DNA of 64,000 nucleotides from Aristolochia californica (lineage: Eukaryota > Streptophyta > Magnoliopsida > Piperales > Aristolochiaceae), in NCBI GenBank assembly GCA_029961685.1, contig JARWKL010000015.1:9856801-9920800 (forward strand). The letters are read 5' to 3'. Positions 37,301 to 47,700 of this stretch are shown here, one piece after another. The notes beneath the pieces are model-generated. The model did no database searches and was not told the DNA's origin. It was given only the letters and a program-made list of their open reading frames with translations. The translations under genes and the position numbers were made by a program. How positions within the stretch are numbered: the stretch's first letter is position 1; the number at the start of each line of letters is the position of its first letter.

Positions 37301-40295
37301 CAATATGTTTCAGGCATGCATATCCATATTTAAAACATGTTACGATCAATTAGAAATCTCTTTCTTATTAAATTCCACCAAGCTATTAGGAGTTGTATTA
37401 GTGGAATTTAAAACACTGATACCAAAACTTTGGTGGTCATTTTTAGTGCGTGAAATAATTTTCTTCATTTACATGTATTATGGTTTTCATTTTTTTGGAT
37501 AAACTCTAAAATTTTCATTTTGTTATGATCAATTTGCCTTATCTTTATGTTTACGAGAAAAATAGGAGAGTGAAAACTCAAGTTTGGATTTGAAAACAAA
37601 TTGAACATCCAAAATGGAAATGCACAAATATTGAGAGAGCTAATTCCTAAAACTATCTGTGATTTTAAAGGATTGTAAACTCTTTTAGTTTTTTATATAT
37701 TAGGTTTTGCAATCATCGGAAAAGAGGGGGAGAGGCATTTTTAACTAAGTGTTGACTCCCAAAACATAAGTCATTTCTAACAAAATTTATAGGCCTTACA
37801 CATCATTAATTGGTCAAAACATTTACGATGATCTATGATTGTTAGGTGCGCTTTTTGTAAATAAGCAAAAAATGGGTTATTTGGCTTTGGTAAAATCTAC
37901 CGCACGTTTACTAAAAAATTTAGTTTTTCCTTCTCCTTGATATTTTTGGGTCATTAGGTCATTTGGATCTTCAACATGTTTCTGGCATGCATATCCATAT
38001 TTTAAACATGTTAGGATCAATTAGAAATTTCTTGCTTATAAAATTCAACCAAGCTATTAGGGGTTGTACTGGTGGAATTTACCAAACATGGATAACAAAA
38101 CTTTTGTGTTCATTTTTAGTGCATGAAATAATTTTCTTCACTTACATTCATTATAGTTTTCAATTTTTTTGGATACATAAACTCTAAAATTTTCATTTTG
38201 GTGTTATCTATTTGCCTTATCTTTTTGTTTACGAGAAAAATGGGAGAGTGAAAACTCAAGTTTGGATTTGAAAAAAATTGAACTTCCAGAAAGGAAATGC
38301 ACAAATGCTGAGAGAGATAACTGAAAAAAGTATCTGTGATTTTTAAGGATCGTAAACTCTTTTATTTTTTTATATATTATCTTTTGCAATCATCGAAAAG
38401 GGGGGGGGGGGGGGGGGGGGTGCCGAGGCCTTTTTAACTCAGCGTTGACTCCCAAACCATAAGTCATTGCTAATAAAAATTATAGCCAGTACACATCATT
38501 AATCGATCAAAACATTTACGATGATCTATGATTGTTAGGTCTGCTTTTGTGAATAGAGAAAAAGTGGGTTGTTTGGCTCTTGTTAATATCTCACCGCACG
38601 TTAACTTGAGAATTTGTTTTTTCCTACGTCTTGATATTTTTTGATCATTAGGTCATTTGCATCTACAATATGTTTCAGGCATGCCTATCCATATTTAAAA
38701 CATGTAAGGATCAATTAGAAATCTCTTTCTTATAAAATTCCACCAAGCTATTAGGAGTTGTATGGGTGGAATTTAAAACACTGATACCAAAAGTTTGGTG
38801 GTCATTTTTAGTGCGTGAAATAATTTTCTTCATTTACATGTATTATGGTTTTCATTTTTTTGGATAAACTCTAAAATTTTCATTTTGTTATGATCAATTT
38901 GCCTTATCTTTATGTTTACGAGAAAAATAGGAGAGTGAAAACTCAAGTTTGGATTTGAAAAAAAATTGAACATCCAAAATGGAAATGCACAAATATTGAG
39001 AGATCTAATTCCAAAAATTATCTGTGATTTTAAAGGATTGTAAAGTCTTTTAGTTTTTTATATATTAGGTTTTGCAATCATCGAAAAAGAGGGGGAGAGG
39101 CATTTTTAACTGAGTGTTGACTCCCAAAACATAAGTCATTTCTAACAAAATTTATAGGCCTTACACATCATTAATCGATCAAAACTTTTACCATGATCTA
39201 TGATTGTTAGGTGCGCTTTTTTTAAATGAGCAAAAAATGGGTTGTTTGGCTCTGGTAAATGCCACCGCACGTTTACAAAAGAATTTAGTTTTTCCTACTC
39301 CTTGATATTTTTGGGTCATTAGGTCATTTGGATCTTCAACATGTTTCTGGCATGCATATCCATATTTAAAACATGTTCGGATCAATTAGAAATTTCTTGC
39401 TTATAAAATTCAACCAAGCTATTAGGGGTTGTACTGGTGGAATTTACCAAACATGGATAACAAAGCTTTTGTGTTCATTTTTAGTGCATGAAATAATTTT
39501 CTTCACTTACATTCATTATAGTTTTCAATTTTTTTCATACATAAACTCTAAAATTTTCATTTTGGTATTATCTTTTTGTTTACGAGAAAAATGGGAGAGT
39601 GAAAACTCAAGTTTGGATTTGAAAAAAAATTGAACTTCCAGAAAGGTAATGAACAGATGCTGAGAGAGATAACTGAAAAAAGTATATGTGATTTTTAAGG
39701 ATCGTAAACTCTTTTAGTTTTTTATATATTATCTTTTGCAATCATCGAAAATGGGGGGGGGGGGGGGGGGGGGAGAGGCCTTTTTAACTCAGTGTTGACT
39801 CCCAAACCATAAGTCATTTCTAATAAAAATTATAGCCAGTACATATCATTAATCGATCAAAACATTTACGATGATCAATGATTGTTAGGTCAGCTTTTGT
39901 GAATAGAGAAAGAATGGGTTGTTTGGCTCTTGTTAATATCTCACCGCACGTTAACTTGAGAATTTGTTTTTTCCTACGCCTTGATATTTTTTTATCATTA
40001 GGTCATTTGCATCTACAATATGTTTCAGGCATGCATATCCATATTTAAAACATGTTAGGATCAATTAGAAATCTCTTTCTTATAAAATTCCACCAAGCTA
40101 TTAGGAGTTGTATTGGTGGAATTTCCCAAACACTGATACCAAAACTTTGGTGGTCATTTTTAGTGCGTGAAATAATTTTCTTCATTTACATGTATTATGG
40201 TTTTCATTTTTTTGGATAAACTCTAAAATTTTCATTTTGTTATGATCAATTTGCCTTATCTTTATGTTTACGAGAAAAATAGGAGAGTGAAAACT
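34358..40295 (-). repeat. Satellite block with two-monomer higher-order pattern
   Basis: G-run anchors lie near 34,360, 35,036, 35,718, 36,357, 37,048, 37,723, 38,400, 39,090 and 39,753. From about 35,036 two monomer types alternate. Type B has 'aataaaaattatagccagta', 'catctacaatatg' and 'ttttttggataaac'. Type C has 'aacaaaatttataggcc', 'acttacattcattatag' and 'gaacttccagaaagg'. The order is B(35,036), C(35,718), chimera (36,357), B(37,048), C(37,723), B(38,400), C(39,090), B(39,753). The chimera joins a B-like first half to a second half like the 34,360 monomer. The dimer period is about 1.35 kb. Confidence 0.88.
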
Positions 40296-40724
40296 TGTTA
40301 TGCACGCAATAACATTATTATTTTAGTTGTTTTATTTAATTTACTTTATTTTATTTCAGTTTTAGGCCATAGGGGTATTTTTGGAATTATTTATTAATAG
40401 GGATATTTTTAGAATATTTTATTCATAGGGATATTTTCTGTAATATTTTATTAATCCCTAACAGGGTGAACCCTATTTAAGCGGTAAGAGTAATGAGAAA
40501 AGGAAGCATTGAAGTATTTAGAATTAGGTTAAATCTAGCTTAAAGAGGCTTAGAGTTCTCCTCAACGAGCTCTAAGGTTTTCAAGCTTTCCTTAGGCTTG
40601 ATCTTCGTTTTCGTCTTCCCCATGTCTTCCTACTACCCCTACGATAATGCTTGGAAGACCCGCAACCCGTGGCAAACCCCAGATCCTCCCAAAGAATCCA
40701 TGTGTCAGATCCGGAACCGTAACA
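40296..40724 (+). repeat. LTR1 of the three-LTR element
   Basis: 429 bp, TGTTATGC...CCGTAACA, with TGTTA/TAACA as terminal inverted repeats. The first 19 bp also form TGTTAT...ATAACA. It is followed by 'actggta', the start of a primer-binding site cut off after seven bases. Confidence 0.92.
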
Positions 40725-40731
40725 ACTGGTA

Positions 40732-41158
40732 GTTATGCACGCAATAACATTATTATTTTAGTTGTTTTATTTAATTTACTTTATTTTATTTCAGTTTTAG
40801 GCCATAGGGGTATTTTTGGAATTATTTATTAATAGGGATATTTTTGGAATATTTTATTCATAGGGATATTTATGTAATATTTTATTAAACCCTAACAGGG
40901 TGAACCCTATTTAAGGGGTAAGAGTAATGAGAAAAGGAAGCATTGAAGTATTAAGAATTAGGTTAAATCTAGCGTAAAGAGGCTTAGAGTTCTCCTCAAG
41001 GAGCTCTAGGGTTTTCAAGCTTCCCTTAGGCTTGATCTTCGTTTTCGTCTTCCCCATGTCTTCCTACTACCCCTACGATAATGCTTGGAAGACCCGCAAC
41101 CTGTGGCAGACCCCAGATCCTCCCAAAGAATCCACGTGTCAGATCCGGGACCGTAACA
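40732..41158 (+). repeat. LTR2 of the three-LTR element
   Basis: 427 bp. It begins GTTATGC, lacking the first T of the other LTRs, and abuts the truncated primer-binding remnant of LTR1. It serves as the 5' LTR of the retained internal region. Confidence 0.9.
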
Positions 41159-41160
41159 AC

Positions 41161-41171
41161 TGGTATCAGAG
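41161..41171 (+). other. Primer-binding site of the three-LTR element
   Basis: TGGTATCAGAG is complementary to the 3' end of initiator tRNA-Met. It lies two bases after LTR2. Confidence 0.88.
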
Positions 41172-41181
41172 TGGGAACACA

Positions 41182-41406
41182 ATGGGTTATTCTATATCCC
41201 AAGAAAGATGGATTGCTATGGGTAAGGAATTGGAGGAAATACGAGCACGGTTAGATGCTTCCATTGAACGTTATGGAAGGGAGAAACTTGTTGTTACAGC
41301 AAAACAGGTCATACGACCTCAAATCTCTATCTCAAACGGGCAGAACGGCCCATGGCCGAAAAATTCAAAAATTTCGTCTCGAGATGCGGACGCAAAAAAA
41401 CAATAA
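41182..41406 (+). CDS. Short gag-like remnant open frame
   Basis: A 74-codon frame from the ATG 11 bases after the PBS. It begins MGYSISQERWIAMG and continues with a charged, helix-forming segment (KELEEIRARLDASIERYG). The position matches where gag starts in LTR elements, but the frame ends long before any capsid or zinc-knuckle region. An upstream in-frame ATG at 41,032 lies within the LTR and is less likely to be used. It may be a truncated gag N-terminus or a chance frame. Overlapping frames on either strand downstream have no recognisable domain. Confidence 0.35.
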   Translation: MGYSISQERWIAMGKELEEIRARLDASIERYGREKLVVTAKQVIRPQISISNGQNGPWPKNSKISSRDADAKKQ

Positions 41407-41918
41407 AAATCAGTCCTCCCATGCTCACGGGAAGCCAAGCACACAACAATAGTCCGTTACGCATGGGAGAGGAAAAATTTCCGTTCTACACGGGAGGGGA
41501 AAAATTTCCCGGCCATTCCGACCAGGAAATATTTCCGAGAGTCTGTCTCGAAAAAATTTCAATCGGCGAAGCCTCCAAGGGCTGCTAGTCACCGCATAAG
41601 CAGCACGAGACTTCGTCGACAACAATTCCGCCCTGTTCGGCGACATTCCAACAGCATCTACAGTCGACATTCCAGCTGAAGATCGTCGGCGACATTCCAA
41701 CAGAACCGTCGGCAATATTCCGAGAGCCCTCTGTCTCGGCAACTCTCCCATCGGCCAAGCGAAGCTCCAACGGGCTGCTCTTCTTCACCGGAAAATCAGG
41801 CGATTTTGACAGTGCCGGGAGAGAGGAAGGAGACGTCCGTCGCCGGACTTCGTTGGTGCCGTGAGGAAAGGATCCGCCGGCCGCAGAGTTCGGGAGTGCC
41901 GAAGGAAGAAGACGACTC

Positions 41919-41951
41919 CCGATTAAATTTTCCTTAGGAAAATTTAATCGG
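41919..41951. repeat. Perfect 15-bp inverted repeat with 3-base loop
   Basis: CCGATTAAATTTTCC (41,919-41,933), loop TTA, then GGAAAATTTAATCGG (41,937-41,951). All 15 pairs match. It lies directly upstream of the 90-bp tandem repeats. Confidence 0.95.
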
Positions 41952-41970
41952 CCCGGTCCGCTAAGTCGCA

Positions 41971-42150
41971 CGCCGGACCGGGTTCCTGAACCGAGTCAAC
42001 CCAGGTTAATTCGGACCAGGCCAAAAAAAAAAAAAATTGGCGTCCAGAAGGGGGGTCGTGCGCTGGACCGGGTTCCTGAACCGAGTCAACCCAGGTTACC
42101 TCGGACCGGCCCAAAAAAAAAAAAAATTAGTGTCCTGAAGGGGGGTCATA
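41971..42150 (+). repeat. 90-bp tandem duplication with A-tracts
   Basis: Two copies start at 41,971 and 42,061. Each has 'ggaccgggttcctgaaccga', 'gtcaacccaggtta', 'cggacc', a 13-14-bp A-run and 'aaggggggtc'. 'ggttcctgaacc' within each copy is a near-palindrome. Confidence 0.9.
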
Positions 42151-42245
42151 GCCATCACGGATGCTACTTCGGCACCGGTGGAGACATCGGCATACTGACA
42201 CTACTTCCGAGCTTGAGGACAAGCTCGTCTTCCAAGGGGGTATAA

Positions 42246-42673
42246 TGTTATGCACGCAATAACATTATTATTTTAGTTATTTTATTTAATTTACTTTATT
42301 TTATTTCAGTTTTAGGCCATAGGGGTATTTTTGGAATTATTTATTAATAGGGATATTTTTGGAATATTTTATTCATAGGGATATTTCTGTAATATTTTAT
42401 TAAACCCTAACAGGGTGAACCCTATTTAAGGGGTAAGAGTAATGAGAAAATGAAGCATTGAAGTATTAAGAATTAGGTTAAATCTAGCATAAAGAGGCTT
42501 AGAGTTCTCCTCAACGAGCTCTAGGGTTTTCAAGCTTCCCTTAGGCTTGATCTTCGTTTTCGTCTTCCCCATGTCTTCCTACTACCCCTACGATAATGCT
42601 TGGAAGACCCGCAACCCGTGGTAGACCCCAGATCCTCCCAAAGAATCCACGTGTCAGATACGGGACCGTAACA
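42246..42673 (+). repeat. LTR3 (3' LTR) of the three-LTR element
   Basis: 428 bp, TGTTATGC...CCGTAACA, directly followed by the AAACT target duplication and then normal satellite 'caagtttggattgg'. A minus-strand open frame at 42,530-42,727 that spans the LTR-satellite junction is a chance frame. Confidence 0.92.
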
Positions 42674-44716
42674 AAACTCAAGTTTGGATTGGAAAAAAAA
42701 TTGAACATCCAAAATGGAAATGCACAAATATTGTGAGAGCTAATTCCAAAAATTATCTGTGATTTTAAAGGATTGTAAACTCTTTTAGTTTTTTATATAT
42801 TAGGTTTTGCAATCATCGGAAAAGAGGGGGAGAGACATTTTTAACTGAGTGTTGACTCCCAAAACATAAGTAATTTCTATCAAAATTTATAGGCCTTACA
42901 CATCATTAATCGATCAAAACATTTACGATGATCTATGATTGTTAGGTGCGCTTTTTGTAAATAAGGAAAAAGTGGGTTGTTTGGCTCTGGTAAATGCCAC
43001 CGCACATTTACTAAAGAATTTAGTTTTTCCTACTCCTTGATATTTTTGGGTCATTAGGTCATTTGGATCTTCAACATGTTTCTGGCATGCTAGGAAAATT
43101 AGAAATCTCTTGCTTATAAAATTCAACCAAGCTATTAGGCGTTGTACTGGTGGAAATTACCAAACATTGATAACAAAACTTTTGTGTTCATTTTTAGTGC
43201 ATGAAATAATTTTCTTCACTTACATTTATTATAGTTTTCAATTTTTTGCAGACATAAACTCTAAAATTTTCATTTTGGTGTTATCTATTTGCCTTATCTT
43301 TTTGTTTACGAGAAAAATGGGAGAGTGAAAACTCATCGAAAGGGGGGGGGTGGCCAAGGCCGTTTTAACTGAGTGTTGACTCCCAAACCATAAGTCATTT
43401 CTAATAAAAATTATAGCCAGTACACATCATTAATCGATCAAAACATTTACGATGATCTATGATTGTTAGGTCAGCTTTTGCTAATAGAGAAAAAGTGGGT
43501 TGTTTGGCTCTTGTTAATATCTCACCGCACGTTAACTTGAGAATTTGTTTTTTCCTACGCCTTGATATTTTTTGATCATTAGGTCATTTGCATCTACAAT
43601 ATGTTTCGGGCATGCATATCCATATTTAAAACATGTTAGGATCAATTAGAAATTTCTTTCTTATAAAATTCCACCAAGCTATTAGGAGTTGTATTGGAGA
43701 AATTTCCCAAACACTGATACCAAAACTTTGGTGGTCATTTTTAGTGCGTGAAATAATTTTCTTCATTTACATGTATTATGGTTTTCATTGTTTTGGATAA
43801 ACTCTAAAATTTTCATTTTGTTATGATCAATTTGCCTTATCTTTATGTTTACGAGAAAAATAGGAGAGTGAAAACTCAAGTTTGGATTTGAAAAAAAATT
43901 GAACATCCAAAATAGAAATGCACAAATATTGAGAGAGCTAATTCCAAAAATTATCTGTGATTTTAAAGGATTGTAAACTCTTTTAGTTTTTTATATATTA
44001 GGTTTTGCAATCATCGGAAAAGAGGGGGAGAGGCATTTTTAACTGAGTGTTGACTCCCAAAACATAAGTCATTTCTAACAAAATTTATAGGCCTTACGCA
44101 TCATTAATCGATCAAAACATTTATGATGATCTATGATTGTTAGGTGCGCTTTTTTTAAATAAGCAAAAAGTGAGTTGTTTGGCTCTGGTAAATGCCGCCG
44201 CTAAAGAATTTAGTTTTTCCTACTCCTTGATATTTTTGGGTCATTAGGTTATTTGGATCTTCAACATGTTTCTGGCATGCATATCCATATTTAAAACATG
44301 TTAGGATCAATTAGAAATCTCTTGCTTATAAAATTCAACCAAGCTATTAGGGGTTGTACTGGTGGAATTTACCAAACATGGATAACAAAACTTTTGTGTT
44401 CATTTTTAGTGCATGAAATAATTTTCTTCACTTACATTTATTATAGTTTTCAATTTTTTGCATACATAAACTCTAAAATTTTCATTTTTTTGTTATCTAT
44501 TTGCCTTATCTTTTTGTTTACGAGAAAAATGGGAGCGTGAAAACTGAAGTTTGGATTTGAAAAAAATTGAACTTCCAGAAAGGAAATGCACATATGTTGA
44601 GAGAGATAACTGAAAAAAGTATCTGTGATTTTTAAGGATCATAAAATCTTTTATTTTTTTATATATTATCTTTTGCAATCATTGAAAAGGGGGGGGGGGG
44701 GGGGGGGGGGGGGGGA
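42674..44716 (-). repeat. Satellite block, continuation of the two-monomer pattern
   Basis: G-run anchors lie near 42,827, 43,342, 44,024 and 44,689. The B/C alternation continues: a C-like monomer (42,827) shortened to 515 bp by a deletion near 43,335 ('gaaaactca' joined to 'tcgaaagggg'), B (43,342), C (44,024). At 43,091 a further ~25 bp including part of the inverted repeat is lost ('ggcatgc' joined to 'taggaaaattag'). Confidence 0.88.
44689..44715 (+). repeat. G homopolymer, 27 bp
   Basis: This run ends the two-monomer block; the next monomers (45,648 and 46,436) have interrupted G-rich runs such as 'gaggaggggcgggtgtg'. Confidence 0.8.
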
Positions 44717-47700
44717 AGGCATGTTTCGCTGAGTGTTGACTCCCTAACCAAAAGTCATTTCTAACAAAAATTATAGCCGTTACACATCATTAATCGATCA
44801 AAACAATTACGATGATCTATGATTGTTAGGTCCGCTTTTTGTAAATAGGCAAAAAGTGGGTTCTTTAGCTCTGGTAAATATCCCACTGCTCCTTAACTCT
44901 AGAATTTAATTTTTCATAATCCTCAAAGTTTTTAGATCATTAGGTCATTTGCATCTTCAACATGTATCCGGCATGCATATCCATATTTAAAATATGTTAG
45001 GATCAATTAGAAAATGACCATAAGTTTTTTCTATAAAAAAGTCAAGGTGTTACTCATCATTAATCGATCAAAACATTTACGATGATCTATGATTGTTTGG
45101 TCTGCATTTTTTAAATAGGCAAAAAGTGGGTTGTTTGGCTCTTGTAAATATGCCACCGCACGTTAAGTAAAGAATTTAGTTTTTCCAACTCCTTGACATT
45201 TTTGGTTCATTAGATCATTTGGATCTTCAACATGTTTTAGGCATGTATATCCATATTTAAAACTTGTTAGGATCAATTAGAAATCTCGTCCTTATAAAAT
45301 TCAACCAAGCTATTAGGGGCTGTACTGGTGGAATTTCCCAAGCATGGATAACAAAACTTTTGTGTTCATTTTTAGTGCATGAAATAATTTTCTTCACTTA
45401 CATTTATTATAGTTTTCAATTTTTTGCATACATAAACTCTAAAATTTTCATTTTGTTGTGATCTATTTGCCTTATCTGTTTACGAGAAAAATGGTAGAGT
45501 GAAAACTCAAGTTTGGATTTGAAAAAAATTGAACATTCAAAAAGGAAATGCACAAATGCTGAGAGAGATAATTCCAAAAGTATCTATGATTTTTAAGGAT
45601 CGTAAACTCTTTTAGTTGTTTAATTTTTATGTTTTGCAATCATAGAAAAGAGGAGGGGCGGGTGTGTGGCATTTTTAACTCAGTGTTGACTCCGAAACCA
45701 GAAGTAATTTCTAACAAAAATTATAGCCGTTACACATCATTAATCGATCAAAACATTTACATTGATCTAAGATTTTTAGGTCTACTTTTTTTAAATAGGC
45801 AAAAAGGTTGTTGTTTGGCTCTGGTAAATATCCCACTGCACGTTAACTTGAGAATTTAATTTTTATTAATTCTCAAATTTTTTAGATCATTAGGTCATTT
45901 GCATCTTCAACATGTTTCAAGCATGCATATCCACATTTAAAATATGTTAGGATCAATTAGAAAATGACCATAAGTTTTTTCTAAAAAATATTCTAGGTGT
46001 TACTCATCATTAATCGATCAAAACATTTACAATGATCTATGAATGTTAGGTCCACATTTTGTAAATAGGCAAAAAGTGGGTTGTTTGGCTCTTGTAAATA
46101 TCCCACCGCACGTTAACTTAAGAATATAGTTTTTCATTTTGTGTTCATTTTTAGTGCATGAAATAATTTTCTTCACTTACATTTATTATAGTTTTCAATT
46201 TTTTGCAAACATAAACTCTAAAATTTTCATTTTGTTGTGATCTATTTTCCTTATCTTTTTGTTTACGAGAAAAATGGGAGAGTGAAAACTCAAGTTTGGA
46301 TTTGAAAAAAATCGAACATCCCAAAAGGAAACGCACAAATGCTGAGAGAGATAATTCCAAAAAGTATCTATGATTTTTAAGGATCGTAAACTCTTTTATT
46401 TTTTTAATTATTATGTTTGGCTATCATCGAAAAGAGGAGGAGGGGGGGTGGCATTTTTAACTTAGTGTTGACTCCAAAACCAGAAGTCATTTCTAACAAA
46501 AATTATAGCCGTTACACATCATTTATCGATCAAAACATTTACGATGATCTAAGATTGTTAAGTCCGCTTTTTGTATATAGGCAAAAAGTTGGTTGTTTGG
46601 CTCTGGTAAATATCCCACTACACGTTAACTTGAGAATTTAATTTTTCATACTCCTTGAATTTTTGGATCATTAGGTCATTTGCATCTTCAACTTGTTTCA
46701 GATATGCATATCCATATTTAAAACATGTTAGGATCAATTAGAAATCTCTTTCTTATAAAATTCGACCGAGCTATTAGGGGTTGTACAGGTGGAATTTCCC
46801 AAACATGGATAACAAAACTTTTGTGTTCATTTTTAGTGCTTGAAATAATTTTCTTCATTTAAATTTATTAAAATATTCAATTTTTTGCATACAAAACTCT
46901 AATTTTTTCTTTTTGTTGTTATCTTTTTACCTTATCTTATTGTTTACGAGTAAAATGGTAGAGTGAAAACAGAATTTTGGATTTGAAACAAAATTGAACA
47001 TCCAAAATGGAAATGCACAAATGCTGAGAGAGATAATTTCAAAAAGTACCTGTGATTTTAAAGGATTGTAAACTCTTTTAATTTTTTATATATTAGGTTT
47101 TGCAATCATCGAAAAAAGGGGGGCAAGGCATTTTCAACTGAGTGTTGACTCCGAAACTATAAGTCATTTCTAACAAATATTATAGCCACTGCACATCACT
47201 AATCGATCAAAACATTTACGATGATCTAAGATTTTTAGTTTTGCTTATTGTAAATAGGCAAAAACTGGGTTGTTTGGCTCCTATAAATATCCCAACACAC
47301 GTTAACATGAGAATTGAAATTTTTGTACTGAAATTTTTTGGATCATTAGGTCATTTGCATCATTAACATCTTTGAGGCATGCATATCCATATTTAAAACA
47401 TGTTAGGATCAATTAGAAATCTCTCTCTTATAAAATTCCACCAAGCTATTAGGGGTTGTACTGGTGGACTTTCCCAAACATGGATAACAAAACTTTTGTG
47501 TTCATTTTTAGTGCTTGAAATAATTTTCTTCACTTACATTTATTATAGTATTCAATTTTTTCCATACACAAACTCTAATATTTTCTTCTTGTTGTTATCT
47601 TTTTGCCTTATCTTTTTGTTTACGGGTAAATGGTAGAGTGAAAACTCAAGTTTGGATTTGAAAAACATTGAACATCCAAATTGGAAATGCACAAATGTTG

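Larger units (their letters stand above)
41407..42245 (+). other. Non-coding GC-rich internal region of the three-LTR element
   Basis: About 0.84 kb, clearly richer in GC than the satellite. It contains 'cggcgacattccaacag' twice (near 41,639 and 41,688), several 'aaatttcc' words between 41,475 and 41,570, a perfect hairpin (41,919-41,951), a 90-bp tandem duplication (41,971-42,150) and the G-rich PPT 'ccaagggggtataa' just before LTR3. No protein domain is recognised. Confidence 0.8.
40296..42673 (+). mobile_element. Small non-autonomous LTR retrotransposon with three LTRs
   Basis: A 2,378-bp insertion with a perfect 5-bp target duplication AAACT (40,291-40,295 and 42,674-42,678) inside the satellite word 'gtgaaaactcaagtttgg'. 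The layout is LTR1, a 7-bp remnant 'actggta', LTR2, a 1.09-kb internal region, LTR3. Removing the element and one AAACT leaves a monomer of about 690 bp, so this is one clean insertion site. By eye LTR2 and LTR3 differ at about 8 of 428 positions; LTR1 and LTR3 differ at about 15. The superfamily is uncertain: the PBS is initiator-Met type, and the segment before the last LTR ('gcttgaggacaagctcg', 'caagggggtataa') resembles Ty3/gypsy chromovirus tails. Confidence 0.9.

Noticed and set aside
41032..41406. Full 124-codon protein starting in LTR2
   Set aside because: The first 50 codons are LTR sequence and read through the primer-binding site; only the ATG at 41,182 is a plausible gag start.
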